Source of the DNA: Ciceribacter sichuanensis
Lineage (GTDB): Bacteria > Pseudomonadota > Alphaproteobacteria > Rhizobiales > Rhizobiaceae
Assembly: GCF_024055605.1 (NCBI RefSeq)
Contig: NZ_JAMXLX010000006.1
Coordinates: forward strand, 124,001 to 188,000
Length of the DNA: 64,000 nt
Direction of reading: 5' to 3'
Shown: in pieces, positions 27,183 to 36,886 of the stretch
How positions within the stretch are numbered: position 1 is the stretch's first letter
Layout of the letters: each line of letters begins with the position of its first letter
Program-made: the position numbers and the translations under genes
The notes under the pieces: model-generated
What the model was told of the DNA's origin: nothing
Seen by the model: the letters and a program-made list of their open reading frames with translations, nothing else
Database searches by the model: none

Positions 27183-27638
27183 TCAGACCTCGGCCAACCA
27201 CTCTATTTCAAAGAATGCACCACCCGGCGCCTGGCAATAGATCGACCTGCCGCCGGGAAAATCGATGGCGCGGCCGAGCACGGCAGCGCCGAAGGCGCGC
27301 GCTCTTGCCACCGTCATCTCGAAATCATCGACGTGAAAGGCCACATGGCCGGCGCCCGGACGCCATGGCAGCGGATCGGCCGGCGGGATGTCCTCGACCT
27401 CGGAGCGGAAGGCGATCAGCTCGAGGATCAGTGGATAGCTCTCGGCGCGAAGCTGGGTGAAATCGCAGATCAGCCCCGGCCTGCCGGTCAGGGCGGCGAT
27501 GTCATCCGCCATGCCCCGCTCGATGAAGATCGGCTCGAAGCCGAAGACTTCCCGGAAGAACACGATGGCCGGATCGATGTCCCGCACCGTCAGCGAGGCA
27601 TGGTGCCAGCGGATGGGCTGTTCTGTCGCTTTACTCAC
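27183..27638 (-). CDS. VOC family (glyoxalase/dioxygenase superfamily) protein
   Basis: A 151-residue vicinal-oxygen-chelate protein starting with a GTG that overlaps the permease stop (GTGA). The pattern HHASLTVRDIDPAIVFFREV at the start, GHVAFHVDDFEMTVARARA in the middle and FFEIEWL at the end give the two beta-alpha-beta-beta-beta modules; candidate metal ligands are His in HHASLT, His in GHVAFHV and Glu in FFEIEW. VOC enzymes include ring-cleaving dioxygenases, isomerases and lyases. Co-translation with the permease links it to catabolism of the imported compound; its reaction is unknown. Confidence 0.82.
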   Translation of the reverse strand: MSKATEQPIRWHHASLTVRDIDPAIVFFREVFGFEPIFIERGMADDIAALTGRPGLICDFTQLRAESYPLILELIAFRSEVEDIPPADPLPWRPGAGHVAFHVDDFEMTVARARAFGAAVLGRAIDFPGGRSIYCQAPGGAFFEIEWLAEV

Positions 27639-29176
27639 TGACGCACCCTTCGCTCGAGCACGCCGACGAACTCGTAGACGATGACCGAGATGATGATGCT
27701 GACCACCGCCCCGGCCCAGACCATTTCGTAATCCAGCCCGGCGCGCGAGACGTTGAGCAGGTTGCCGAGGCCGACGCCGGACAGCAGCCATTCCGCGATC
27801 ATCACGCCGAGCAGTGCCTGCGGTGCGACCAGTTTTGCGGCGGCGAAGAGATAGCTGATCGAATAGGGAACGACGATATAGACGAGCCGCTTGAAACGCC
27901 CGCCGCCATAGACGCTGACGAGATCGCTTGCCGCCTTCGGCACCGCCGAAAAGCCCTGGGTGAGCAGCACATAGGCGGGAAAGAAGACGACGAGGACCGC
28001 CATGAACACCGATGCGGTGACGCCGCGACCGAAGACCAGCACGATGAAGGGCACCAGCGCCACCAGCGGCATGTTCTGCGCCACCATGGCGACCGGCACC
28101 AGCGCCCGGCCGATGGCGGGCGCCAGAACCGAAATCGAGGCGAGCACGAAGGCGATGGCCAATCCAGCGAGAAGCCCGAGCCCCGCCAGCGGAACCGTCT
28201 CGGCCAGTGCGGCGAAGAGCGGCTTGTAGCCGCCGTCCAGAATGAAGTTGAGCGTGCGCAGCGGACCCGGACCGACGATGGGGTTGAGCCTGGTCAGCGC
28301 CAGCATCAGCCACCAGAGGAAGAAGGGCAGCACGATTGCCGCGGCGGCAAGCGCGAGGTTCTTCAGCGTCTCCCAGCCTCCTCCCCCGACTTCGGCGGGC
28401 CGTGTCGCGGCCATGGTCACGCTGTTGGTGGTCGCCGCAAGGCGACGGGCGGGAGCCAGGAAAATGAGGAAGCCGACGAGCGCGATCAGGCTGGTGGCGA
28501 AGCCGATGCCCCAGAGCCGCGCCGGATTGCCCTGCGGCAGGGCGGCGAGCAGGAAGGTGCCGAAGCCCCAGCGCGCGCCGGAGCCGAACTCGCCGAGAAC
28601 CGCGCCGAGCACGGCAAGCGGGGCGGCGACCCGAAGGCCAGCAAACAGCGAGGGCAAGGCGCCCCGGAGGCGGACGCGGCGAAGCAGGGTGAACGGGCCG
28701 CCGCCATAGACCGACACGAGGTCGCGAAGCCGGGGATCGACTTCCCTCAGGCCCAGCAGGCAGGTCGACATGGCAGGGAAATAGACCATCAGCGCCGACA
28801 GGAGGATCTGCGGCCAGTCCCCCTTGAAGAAGATGACGAGCAGCGGCCCGACGACGATGGCCGGCATGGCGAAGATCGCGATGTTGACGCCGCGAAAGAT
28901 CACCTCGACCACAGGGAACAGGCAGAAGACCAGCGCCGCGATGATCGCGACGCCCGCACCGATGGCAAAGCCCGAGAGAGCGCTGCGAATGGTGCTGCTG
29001 CCATGGAGCAGGTAAAGCTCCCGGTCGGCAAAGGCCTGCAACAGGATGCGCGACGGCGGCGGCAGCATGGCCGCTCCCCATGTCGTGGCCCGGCCGAGAA
29101 GTTCCCACACGAGAAGGGCGACCACCACTGAGAAGAGAATGCGCGCGCGGGTCTGCGCGTCCCTCGATATCGTCAT
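27635..29176 (-). CDS. Fused double-domain ABC transporter permease
   Basis: A 513-residue integral membrane protein made of two consecutive binding-protein-dependent transport permease domains, the first about residues 55-245 and the second about 315-505. Each has an EAA loop with a VSVYGGG motif (DLVSVYGGGPFTLLRRVRLRG and DLVSVYGGGRFKRLVYIVVP, shown in part), so both halves contact the ATPase. Normally these importers use two identical 250-residue subunits; here they are one chain with different halves. ATG 29176 is chosen because the upstream 58 codons are not membrane-like. It overlaps the VOC gene by four bases. Confidence 0.9.
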   Translation of the reverse strand: MTISRDAQTRARILFSVVVALLVWELLGRATTWGAAMLPPPSRILLQAFADRELYLLHGSSTIRSALSGFAIGAGVAIIAALVFCLFPVVEVIFRGVNIAIFAMPAIVVGPLLVIFFKGDWPQILLSALMVYFPAMSTCLLGLREVDPRLRDLVSVYGGGPFTLLRRVRLRGALPSLFAGLRVAAPLAVLGAVLGEFGSGARWGFGTFLLAALPQGNPARLWGIGFATSLIALVGFLIFLAPARRLAATTNSVTMAATRPAEVGGGGWETLKNLALAAAAIVLPFFLWWLMLALTRLNPIVGPGPLRTLNFILDGGYKPLFAALAETVPLAGLGLLAGLAIAFVLASISVLAPAIGRALVPVAMVAQNMPLVALVPFIVLVFGRGVTASVFMAVLVVFFPAYVLLTQGFSAVPKAASDLVSVYGGGRFKRLVYIVVPYSISYLFAAAKLVAPQALLGVMIAEWLLSGVGLGNLLNVSRAGLDYEMVWAGAVVSIIISVIVYEFVGVLERRVRQ

Positions 29177-29871
29177 GGCCGGTTGTCCCTTTTCGCTGTC
29201 ATGTCTTTCCCTGTCATGTTTGCGCCCGCAGACCGCGACGATGTCGCGTTCCGCAGACGCCGAAAGCGGCAGAAGCACCACTTTCGGGACGCGTCTAAGC
29301 CGTTGAAGGAATTGAACTCGTTTCCCCCGGTTTCGGCCAGCGCGGACCATGGTCCGTCATGGCGAAAAATCTTGGCTATCCGTGCAAAGCAAGAAGCGTT
29401 CCGGGGCCACGTGCCCGCCCGGAAAATGACGGCCAATACCGGAGGTAGCAGAGGGAGACCACGCGCCGGATGCCGGGCGACGGCTGTGTGGCGCTTTCCC
29501 GGCCGGTCGCCATGCAGCCTTGCGTGCCGTTAATTCGGGCGCGGTCCGGTGGCGATGCCCAATCGGAATGCAGATCGTGACAATGATGTGAAAACCCTGC
29601 CCAAAGGATAGCCGCCACCGGCAGGAGGATTTTTCGAGACTGCGGGATGGTCTCTCCCGGCATGGGTGAGCGAGTTCTTCGCAGTGGTCGGGCGGCCTGA
29701 CGAGCGGAAGCCAATTTCGTTACTCGAGGTTGCATTTCTGCGCGCGAGCAGCGGATTTCGTGTCCCTTGACGGCACAAATCTCCGCTCCCTACAAATTCC
29801 TCAAAGCTTATCGTTGCTGAAAGCAAGGCAGCTCTCCGACCTGACCCGTTCCCCTATCAAGGAGTGAAGAG
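29177..29871. other. Divergent intergenic region without a gene; promoter candidate
   Basis: This 695-bp stretch lies between the permease (minus) and binding-protein (plus) genes. None of the short open frames in it looks like a protein. A good sigma-70 type promoter for the binding-protein gene is TTGACG (29767-29772), 18 bases, TACAAA (29791-29796), 75 bp ahead of its start. The rest probably holds regulator sites for both transporter halves, but I see no convincing repeat. Confidence 0.5.
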
Positions 29872-30861
29872 ATGACGTTTTCCCTTTCCCGCCGTAGCTT
29901 CAACAAGGCAGCACTTGCCGGGCTTGCCGCAACTACGGTTGCCGGCCCTCTGGGCGGTATTGCGCGCGCAGCCGAGACCAAGCTGACCTTCCAGTCGATC
30001 TGGATCAACGATCCGGAATTCAGCGGCTATTTCATCGCCATGGACAAGGGCTACTATGCCGAGGAAGGTCTTGCGCTGGACTATCTTCCGGGCGGCCCGG
30101 ACGTCATTCCGCAGGCTTCGCTGCTCACCGGCAAGGCCGATATCGCGCTGACCTCGATGATCGAGACGGCCACCGCGATCACCGAGAAGGGTGCAAACTT
30201 CAAGATCGTCGGCGTGCAGTTCCAGAAGAGCCCGGACAGCATCATCAGCCTCGAGGCGACCGGCATCAAGACGATCAAGGATCTGGCCGGCAAGACGGTC
30301 GCCTGCCCGCCGCTCAACCTCGGCCCGTTCAAGGTGCTGCTGGAGGTCAACGGCCTCACTGAGGAACAGGTGAAGATCGTGCCCTACACCTTCGACCCTA
30401 CGCCGCTGGCAACAGGTCAGGTCGATGCCGTCGTCGATTTCATGACCTCGCTGCCCTTCATCATCGAGCAGACCTCCGGCAAGAAGGCGAGCTACATCCT
30501 GTTTTCCGAGGCCGGCATGTCCTTCGGTCAGGATCTCGTCACCGTCAGCGAGGAGACGCTGAAGTCCCGCCGCAAGGATATCGTCGGCTTCCTGCGCGCC
30601 AGCCGCAAGGGCTGGGTCGAGGACTTCAAGGAGCCGGGCAAGTATGCCAAGGAATATGAGGAAACCTGGTACAAGGGCAACGGCTACACCCCAGAGGCGG
30701 CCCAGTTCCACGCCAAGATCCAGATGCCGCTGATGGAGCATCCGAAGGGCGTGTTTTCCATGGATGACGCCTGGATCGACGGCAACATCGCCTCGCTCGC
30801 AAAGGTCGGCATCAAGGTCTCGCGCGACATCTTCGATCCGTCCCTGCTCGCCGAAATCTGA
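29872..30861 (+). CDS. ABC transporter substrate-binding protein (NMT1/THI5-like, Tat-exported)
   Basis: A 329-residue periplasmic binding protein. The N terminus has a twin-arginine signal, SRRSFNKAALAGLAATT, with cleavage likely after ARAAE. The mature part follows the NMT1/THI5/SsuA pattern: GYFIAMDKGYYAEEGLALDY, PGGPDVIPQASLLTGKADIAL and DLAGKTVACPPLNLG (shown in part). Family members bind pyrimidine precursors, sulfonates, nitrate, riboflavin-like compounds and other aromatics. Preceded by AAGGAGTGAAGAG. It provides specificity for the importer encoded by 26312 and 27635, so its ligand is the key to the pathway. Confidence 0.9.
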   Translation: MTFSLSRRSFNKAALAGLAATTVAGPLGGIARAAETKLTFQSIWINDPEFSGYFIAMDKGYYAEEGLALDYLPGGPDVIPQASLLTGKADIALTSMIETATAITEKGANFKIVGVQFQKSPDSIISLEATGIKTIKDLAGKTVACPPLNLGPFKVLLEVNGLTEEQVKIVPYTFDPTPLATGQVDAVVDFMTSLPFIIEQTSGKKASYILFSEAGMSFGQDLVTVSEETLKSRRKDIVGFLRASRKGWVEDFKEPGKYAKEYEETWYKGNGYTPEAAQFHAKIQMPLMEHPKGVFSMDDAWIDGNIASLAKVGIKVSRDIFDPSLLAEI

Positions 30862-30872
30862 TCGCAGCCGAG

Positions 30873-31997
30873 ATGCAGCAGGAAATCCCCGCATTGTTCA
30901 CGCCCCTCCATGTGAGGGGCGTGACGTTTAAAAACCGCATCGTGCTTTCGCCCATGTGCCAGTATGCCGCCGTCGATGGACAGGCCGGCGACTGGCATTT
31001 CGACCATCACGCCCGCATGGCGCTGGGCGGCGTCGGTGGTGCCGTGGTGGAATCGACCGGCGTCCTGCCCGAGGGTCGCATCACACCCGATTGCCTCGGC
31101 CTCTGGGACGACAGCCAGATCCCCGGCCTTGCCCGGATCGTATCGATCTACAGGCGACAGGGGGCAAGAGTGGGCATCCAGCTTTCCCATGCCGGCCGCA
31201 AGGCAAGCTCCACGCCGCCTTGGGATGGCGGATGGGCGCTCTCTCCAGACGATTCGCGTGCATGGCGGACCGTCGCCCCCTCACCGATAGCCTATCACGA
31301 GGACTGGCCGGTGCCGGAAGCGCTGGATGCAGATGGCATTGCACGGGTCGTCGAAGCCTTCGTGGCGGCCGCCCGCCGCGCGGTGGAAGCCGGTTTCGAT
31401 TTTGTCGAGATCCATGGTGCCCATGGCTACCTGATCCACAGCTTCGTCTCGCCGGTTTCGAACCATCGTGACGATCTCTACGGCGGCGATGCCGAAGGCC
31501 GCATGCGGCTGCCGGTGGAAATCGCCACTGCGGTGCGCGCCGCCCTGCCGCCCGATATGCCGCTCTTTTATCGCGCCTCCTGCATCGACCGCATCCCGGA
31601 CGACGGCCTGACGCTCGACGATGCGGTGCTTCTGGCACGACGGTTGAAGGACGCCGGCGTCGATGTTCTGGATTGCTCGGCGGGTGGCATTCTGGTGCGC
31701 ACCAATCCCGGCCACATCAAGGAAGGTCCCGGCTTCCAGATCGGTTTTGCCGAGCGCATCCGGGCCGAGACGGGCATGGCAACCATGGCCGTCGGCGCAA
31801 TCACGGCGTCGGGTCAGGCCAATGACGTCATCGCCGGCGAAAGGGCCGATCTCGTCGCCATCGGCCGGGAGTTGCTGGCCGATTCGAATTTCGCGCATCG
31901 CGCCGCCGGCGAACTCGGCCTGCCGAAACCCGATTTCGTCCTGCCGGAACGCTACGCCTTCTATCTGCAGTTCCGGCGGCCGCCGCCGGAGGCATAG
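30873..31997 (+). CDS. Old yellow enzyme family NADH:flavin oxidoreductase
   Basis: A 374-residue FMN-dependent OYE of the YqjM subclass. It has the N-terminal VTFKNRIVLSPMCQYAA with the conserved Cys, QLSHAGRKAS, the substrate-binding His pair in EIHGAHGYLIHSF, SPVSNHRDD, and VGAITASGQAN at the phosphate-binding end. These enzymes reduce activated C=C bonds, including those of ring-derived unsaturated acids and imides. It starts 11 bp after the binding-protein gene, so it is in the transporter transcript and likely acts on the imported compound or its ring-opened product. Confidence 0.9.
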   Translation: MQQEIPALFTPLHVRGVTFKNRIVLSPMCQYAAVDGQAGDWHFDHHARMALGGVGGAVVESTGVLPEGRITPDCLGLWDDSQIPGLARIVSIYRRQGARVGIQLSHAGRKASSTPPWDGGWALSPDDSRAWRTVAPSPIAYHEDWPVPEALDADGIARVVEAFVAAARRAVEAGFDFVEIHGAHGYLIHSFVSPVSNHRDDLYGGDAEGRMRLPVEIATAVRAALPPDMPLFYRASCIDRIPDDGLTLDDAVLLARRLKDAGVDVLDCSAGGILVRTNPGHIKEGPGFQIGFAERIRAETGMATMAVGAITASGQANDVIAGERADLVAIGRELLADSNFAHRAAGELGLPKPDFVLPERYAFYLQFRRPPPEA

Positions 31998-32454
31998 AGC
32001 TGATCCGGTATTCGGATCATCGATGACACTCGACAACCCCGGGCAGTTTCCGGATCGCTTCCACGAAAGGCACAACGGTCTCTTCATCCTGTCCGGTCAG
32101 TCCCCTCTGCGCCTCCTCGAAATGGCAGCACGGGCGGACGCTGACTATTCGAGGCTTGCGAGATCGCGTGCTCGTTTCGAGAGGCCGCGCATCCGGGATC
32201 GTGATGGAGGCCCCGGTCGGCAAAACCAGGCGGGGGGAAACGATGGTTTGCATCCTCCCGGTCCCGCAAGCGCGCACAGGGACCGTCAAACCCGTCAATG
32301 CCGAACCGATGGTACTACTTTTTTACCGGAATAGGGCATCTTGCCAGCCGGCCCCGGCTGGCGTACTCGAAAGCCGTCGGACGATGGGCCGATTAACGAT
32401 ACCATTCGGCGTCGCTGCGTTTCGGCGCCACAACCTCAAGACGTTGGGATTGCG
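31998..32454. other. Intergenic region before acnB, no gene recognised
   Basis: 457 bp between the old yellow enzyme gene and acnB. Short open frames on both strands lack coding character and I recognise no repeat or RNA. The acnB promoter must lie here, but no clear -35/-10 pair stands out. Confidence 0.4.
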
Positions 32455-35244
32455 ATGAACCTTTACTTGGATTACCTGGCTGAGATCAAAAGCAGAGAAA
32501 CTCAAGGGCTCGCTCCCAAGCCGATTGATGACGGCGCGCTCCTCGGCGAGATCATCACGCTGATTGAGGATGCCGGCAGCGAGCACCGGCCAGATGCCCT
32601 GAAGTTCTTCATCTACAATACGCTGCCGGGCACGACCAGCGCGGCGGGTGTCAAGGCCGCGTTCCTGAAGAAGATCATTCTCGGCGAAGCGGTCGTTCCG
32701 GAAATCACCCCCGATTTTGGCCTCGAACTTCTGTCGCACATGAAGGGCGGTCCCTCGGTCGGAGTGCTGCTCGACATCGCGCTTGGCGATGACGCAGCGA
32801 TTGCCGCAAAGGCCGGTGAAGTTTTGAAGACCCAGGTCTTCCTCTACGACGCCGACATGTTCCGGCTGCGCGATGCCTTCAAGGCTGGCAATGCGGTCGC
32901 CAGGGACGTGCTTGAAAGCTATGCCAAGGCCGAGTTCTTCACCAAGCTCCCGGATGTCGAGGACGAAATCAAGGTCGTGACCTTCATCGCCGCCGAAGGC
33001 GATATCTCGACCGACCTTCTGTCGCCGGGCAACCAGGCGCATTCGCGCTCCGACCGCCAGCTGCATGGCCAGTGTATGATCTCGCCGGAAGCGCAGCAGG
33101 AAATCGTGGCGCTGCAGAAGAAACACCCCGACGCGCGCGTGATGATGATCGCCGAGAAGGGCACGATGGGCGTCGGCTCTTCGCGCATGTCGGGCGTGAA
33201 CAACGTGGCGCTGTGGACCGGCAAACAGGCCAGCCCCTATGTGCCTTTCGTCAACGTCGCCCCGATCGTCGCCGGCACCAACGGCATCTCGCCGATCTTC
33301 GCGACCACCGTCGATGTGACCGGCGGCATCGGCATCAACCTGAAGAACTGGGTCAGGAAGACCGGTGAAGACGGCAAGCCGATCCTCAACAACGACGGCA
33401 ACCCGGTCCTCGAACAGAAATTCTCGGTCGAGACCGGCACCGTGCTGAAGATCGACGCCAAGAACAAGAAGCTTCGCGACGAGAACGGCAATGAGCTGGT
33501 CGATGTCGCTGCCGCCTTCACGCCGCAGAAGATGGAGTTCATGAAGGCCGGCAGCTCCTATGCCATCGTCTTCGGCAAGAAGCTCCAGACGTTTGCTGCC
33601 CAGACGCTCGGCGTCGAGCCGACCCCGGTCTTTGCCCCGAACAAGGAAATCAGCATCGAGGGCCAGGGCCTGACGGCTGTCGAGAAGATCTTCAACCGCA
33701 ACGCCGTCGGCGTAACCCCGGGCAAGATCCTGCATGCCGGCTCCGACGTTCGCGTGAAGGTGAACATCGTCGGCTCGCAGGACACCACCGGCCTGATGAC
33801 CGCGCAGGAGCTCGAGGCGATGGCGGCAACCGTCATTTCGCCGCTGGTCGACGGTGCCTACCAGTCCGGTTGCCACACGGCATCCGTCTGGGACAAAAAG
33901 GCTCAGGCCAACATTCCGAAGCTCATGTCCTTCATGAACAACTTCGGCGTGATCACCGCCCGCGATCCGAAGGGCGTCTATCATTCGATGACGGACGTCA
34001 TCCACAAGGTGCTGAACGACATCACCGTGGATGACTGGGACATCATCATCGGCGGCGACAGCCATACCCGCATGTCCAAGGGCGTGGCATTCGGCGCTGA
34101 CTCCGGCACCGTGGCGCTGGCGCTGGCAACGGGCGAGGCCACCATGCCGATCCCGCAGTCGGTCAAGGTGACCTTCAAGGGCACGATGCAGCCCTACATG
34201 GACTTCCGCGACGTGGTCCACGCCACGCAGGCGCAGATGCTCAAGCAGCATGGCGACAACGTCTTCCAGGGCCGCATCATCGAAGTGCACATCGGCACGC
34301 TGCTTGCCGACCAGGCTTTCACCTTCACCGACTGGACGGCCGAGATGAAGGCCAAGGCATCGATCTGCATTTCGGAAGACGAGACGCTGATCGAGTCGCT
34401 GGAAATCGCCAAGTCGCGCATTCAGATCATGATCGAAAAGGGCATGGACAATGCGGCCGGGACCCTCAAGGGCCTGATCGCCAAGGCCGATCGTCGTATC
34501 GCCGAGATCCGTTCTGGCGAAAAGCCGGCTCTCAAGCCTGACGATAATGCCAAGTACTTCGCTGAAGTCGTGGTTGATCTCGACCAGATCGACGAGCCGA
34601 TGATCGCCGACCCCGACGTGAACAATGCCGATGTTTCCCGGCGCTACACCCACGACACGATCCGCCCGGTTTCCTACTATGGCGGCGCCAAGAAGGTGGA
34701 CCTCGGCTTCGTGGGCTCGTGCATGGTGCACAAGGGCGACATGAAGATCGTCGCCCAGATGCTGAAGAACATCGAGAAGGCCGAAGGCAAGGTCGAGTTC
34801 AAGGCACCGCTCGTGGTTGCTGCCCCGACCTACAACATCATCGACGAGCTGAAGGCCGAAGGCGACTGGGAAATCCTGCAGAAGTATTCGGGCTTCGAGT
34901 TCGATGATGTGAAGCCGAAGACCACCAACCGCACCGAGTACGAGAACATCCTCTATCTCGAGCGTCCCGGCTGCAACCTGTGCATGGGCAACCAGGAAAA
35001 GGCCGAGAAGGGCGACACCGTTCTCGCGACCTCGACCCGTCTGTTCCAGGGGCGCGTCGTGGAAGATACGGCCGACAAGAAGGGCGAATCTCTCCTCGCA
35101 TCGACCCCGGTCGTGGTGCTGTCGGCGATCCTTGGCCGCACGCCGAGCATGGAAGAGTACCGGTCTGCCGTTGAAGGAATCGACCTGACAAAGTTCGCTC
35201 CGCCGAAGACGAAGCCGATCGACTCCCTGTCTGTCCACTACTGA
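32455..35244 (+). CDS. acnB: Aconitate hydratase B / 2-methylisocitrate dehydratase
   Basis: A 929-residue AcnB, the [4Fe-4S] enzyme that interconverts citrate and isocitrate in the TCA cycle. The B-type domain order is visible: an N-terminal HEAT-like domain (MNLYLDYLAEIKSRE onward), the swivel domain, then the catalytic core with GGDSHTRMSKG and the cluster cysteines, one in VGSCMVHKGD and the last pair in ERPGCNLCMGNQ near residue 840. The ATG at 32455 gives the canonical N terminus. It is transcribed alone, with a strong terminator right behind it, and is unrelated to the catabolic genes around it. Confidence 0.96.
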   Translation: MNLYLDYLAEIKSRETQGLAPKPIDDGALLGEIITLIEDAGSEHRPDALKFFIYNTLPGTTSAAGVKAAFLKKIILGEAVVPEITPDFGLELLSHMKGGPSVGVLLDIALGDDAAIAAKAGEVLKTQVFLYDADMFRLRDAFKAGNAVARDVLESYAKAEFFTKLPDVEDEIKVVTFIAAEGDISTDLLSPGNQAHSRSDRQLHGQCMISPEAQQEIVALQKKHPDARVMMIAEKGTMGVGSSRMSGVNNVALWTGKQASPYVPFVNVAPIVAGTNGISPIFATTVDVTGGIGINLKNWVRKTGEDGKPILNNDGNPVLEQKFSVETGTVLKIDAKNKKLRDENGNELVDVAAAFTPQKMEFMKAGSSYAIVFGKKLQTFAAQTLGVEPTPVFAPNKEISIEGQGLTAVEKIFNRNAVGVTPGKILHAGSDVRVKVNIVGSQDTTGLMTAQELEAMAATVISPLVDGAYQSGCHTASVWDKKAQANIPKLMSFMNNFGVITARDPKGVYHSMTDVIHKVLNDITVDDWDIIIGGDSHTRMSKGVAFGADSGTVALALATGEATMPIPQSVKVTFKGTMQPYMDFRDVVHATQAQMLKQHGDNVFQGRIIEVHIGTLLADQAFTFTDWTAEMKAKASICISEDETLIESLEIAKSRIQIMIEKGMDNAAGTLKGLIAKADRRIAEIRSGEKPALKPDDNAKYFAEVVVDLDQIDEPMIADPDVNNADVSRRYTHDTIRPVSYYGGAKKVDLGFVGSCMVHKGDMKIVAQMLKNIEKAEGKVEFKAPLVVAAPTYNIIDELKAEGDWEILQKYSGFEFDDVKPKTTNRTEYENILYLERPGCNLCMGNQEKAEKGDTVLATSTRLFQGRVVEDTADKKGESLLASTPVVVLSAILGRTPSMEEYRSAVEGIDLTKFAPPKTKPIDSLSVHY

Positions 35245-35269
35245 GATCCCGCCCGGGTTCACAATGCAG

Positions 35270-35306
35270 TGCCCCGCGAACGCCATGCCTTCGCGGGGCA
35301 TTTTTT
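35270..35306 (+). terminator. Rho-independent terminator of acnB
   Basis: An 11-bp perfect stem, TGCCCCGCGAA (35270-35280) with TTCGCGGGGCA (35290-35300), a nine-base loop and six T's (35301-35306), 26 bp after the acnB stop. Confidence 0.95.
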
Positions 35307-35371
35307 ATATTGTCGATTGAATAGGCGGCGCGTGGATGTTCGACGTGCCCGGAGGCCGGGTCGCTCGACAA

Positions 35372-36469
35372 TCAGCACCTCCCAAAAGAGGCCAGCAAGG
35401 CCACCAGGGCGGCTTGTCGATGAGTGTCGGTCTTCTGGAAAATGGATTTGACCCTGCTTCGGGCGGTTTCCCTGGTAACGCCGAGCGCTTCCGCGGCGGT
35501 TTCGAGGGTCTCGCCGCTTGCGAGCAGCGCCGCGAGACGCGCTTCCGCCGGGGTGAGACCGAAAGCGCGACCGAGAACCTGCCAGTCGGACTTGGCGGGA
35601 GCAACGATCTCATCGAGAAGCAGCAATGCTCTCGCACAAAGAAAGGGAGACTTCGCCCCGCCATCGACGGGCAGGATCCTGATCACGATCGGAGCGGCGT
35701 TCTCCCGCCGCGCGACAATTGGAGGTGCGCGCAAGGTCTTGCCCTCGCGAAGCCCTCTCAGTCGGTCGATGACCTTGCCGTATTCCGCCTCGGCATGACG
35801 ATCGCGAAATATCAGCCGCCCGCCGGCGATGTGGACGGAGGCGCCCAGGAGTTGCTGTGCTGCCAAGTTGGCATGGATGAACCTGCCGGTTGCATCGATC
35901 GCCACCACCGCCTTTCCGATTTGATCGAACGAATTCGCAACGGTCGACAATGTGACGCGCCCGGCAAGATGGGCAAGACTGCCCACCTCGTTCAGCCGCA
36001 GGGAAAACTGTCGGAGGATCGCCCTTTCCGTCTGTTCGAATGTCCCTTGGCGAAGAGATCGATGCAGCGTCAGGGACCAGAAGTCCGGGCCGGTATGGAT
36101 TCCGATGCCCGCCCACCATTTCCCGTCAAAGCGAGGCAGGAATTCGTCGAAAAATGGCGCGTCCTCATCGGCGGCGTCGATCAGATCACGATCCAGGGCA
36201 ACCTCGCCTCGCAAATTTAGAACCCTTGCACGCCGGTGACTATCGGCGTCTCGCTCAGGCCATCCCTCGCGGACATAGGTTTCCAGGCACTCCCCAAGAT
36301 GCGCGGTCGCCACCGCTCCTTCGGACCCGGTCTGCGGGATCAAGGCAGCTCCCATGGCGCCGGTGGCCGTCGCGACCTCCTCCAGGAGTTCTGTCCAGCG
36401 CGACGGATCGGCAATAACGTCCGACAAGTGCGCGGACGCATGTTGAAAGCGGCTGATGTCTATCGACAT
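35372..36469 (-). CDS. LuxR-family transcriptional regulator
   Basis: A 365-residue regulator. The C-terminal helix-turn-helix is FGLTPAEARLAALLASGETL then ALGVTRETARSRVKSIFQKT (about residues 300-355), the usual LuxR/GerE form. A PAS-like segment, AVVAIDATGRFIHANLAAQQLL (shown in full except ends), lies near residues 190-210. The N-terminal 180 residues are a GAF-like sensor I cannot place. AAGGGGGGCGAT precedes the ATG. Convergent with acnB and divergent from the DUF1194 gene, which may be its target. Confidence 0.87.
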   Translation of the reverse strand: MSIDISRFQHASAHLSDVIADPSRWTELLEEVATATGAMGAALIPQTGSEGAVATAHLGECLETYVREGWPERDADSHRRARVLNLRGEVALDRDLIDAADEDAPFFDEFLPRFDGKWWAGIGIHTGPDFWSLTLHRSLRQGTFEQTERAILRQFSLRLNEVGSLAHLAGRVTLSTVANSFDQIGKAVVAIDATGRFIHANLAAQQLLGASVHIAGGRLIFRDRHAEAEYGKVIDRLRGLREGKTLRAPPIVARRENAAPIVIRILPVDGGAKSPFLCARALLLLDEIVAPAKSDWQVLGRAFGLTPAEARLAALLASGETLETAAEALGVTRETARSRVKSIFQKTDTHRQAALVALLASFGRC

Positions 36470-36886
36470 ATCGCCCCCCTTAAGTGATTGCCAGGCACGA
36501 ACAGCGGGCAGAAGCCAAGCGATATATCGACTGGATACAATATGAATCGGCGGCGCTGCCGTGGATATTTTGAAAATCTGAAAGTATACGTCGCAATATT
36601 CGGAAGTGATATTCTCTGCGACTTTGCCGATGCAAGTATATCAGATAGTTTTTATCCTTCAATAGCGGCCGCGCCAGTGCCGCCACGAGCGATGCCGGTC
36701 GCAGACTTCAGGTAACCGATCGTTCTGGCTCTTTCGCGCCCTCGCCTCCAAATGCTCTCGGGCCGGAGCAATCTGCGCCATCCGTCTCCCTTCAACCCCC
36801 AAAAGGGGGTCGAATGTATTCCCGCCCAATGGTTCCGTTTTCCTCACGGGGATCATGCCCCGCAGGAAAACCGGCGGGAGGGACCT
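36470..36886. other. AT-rich divergent intergenic region
   Basis: 417 bp between the LuxR-type regulator and the DUF1194 gene. Bases 36510-36660 are clearly richer in A+T than their surroundings (for example GATATATCG and TATATCAGATAG). I see no gene, RNA or clear palindrome. It likely contains both promoters and binding sites for the LuxR-type protein. Confidence 0.4.

Noticed and set aside
29177..29871. Short open frames in the transporter divergent region
   Set aside because: None has a good start site or protein-like composition; treated as regulatory DNA.
32323..35301. Minus-strand open frame of 992 codons opposite acnB
   Set aside because: It is antisense to a certain gene; GC-rich codon bias leaves the opposite strand open. 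The translation is low-complexity His/Arg/Asp/Val-rich and matches no family.
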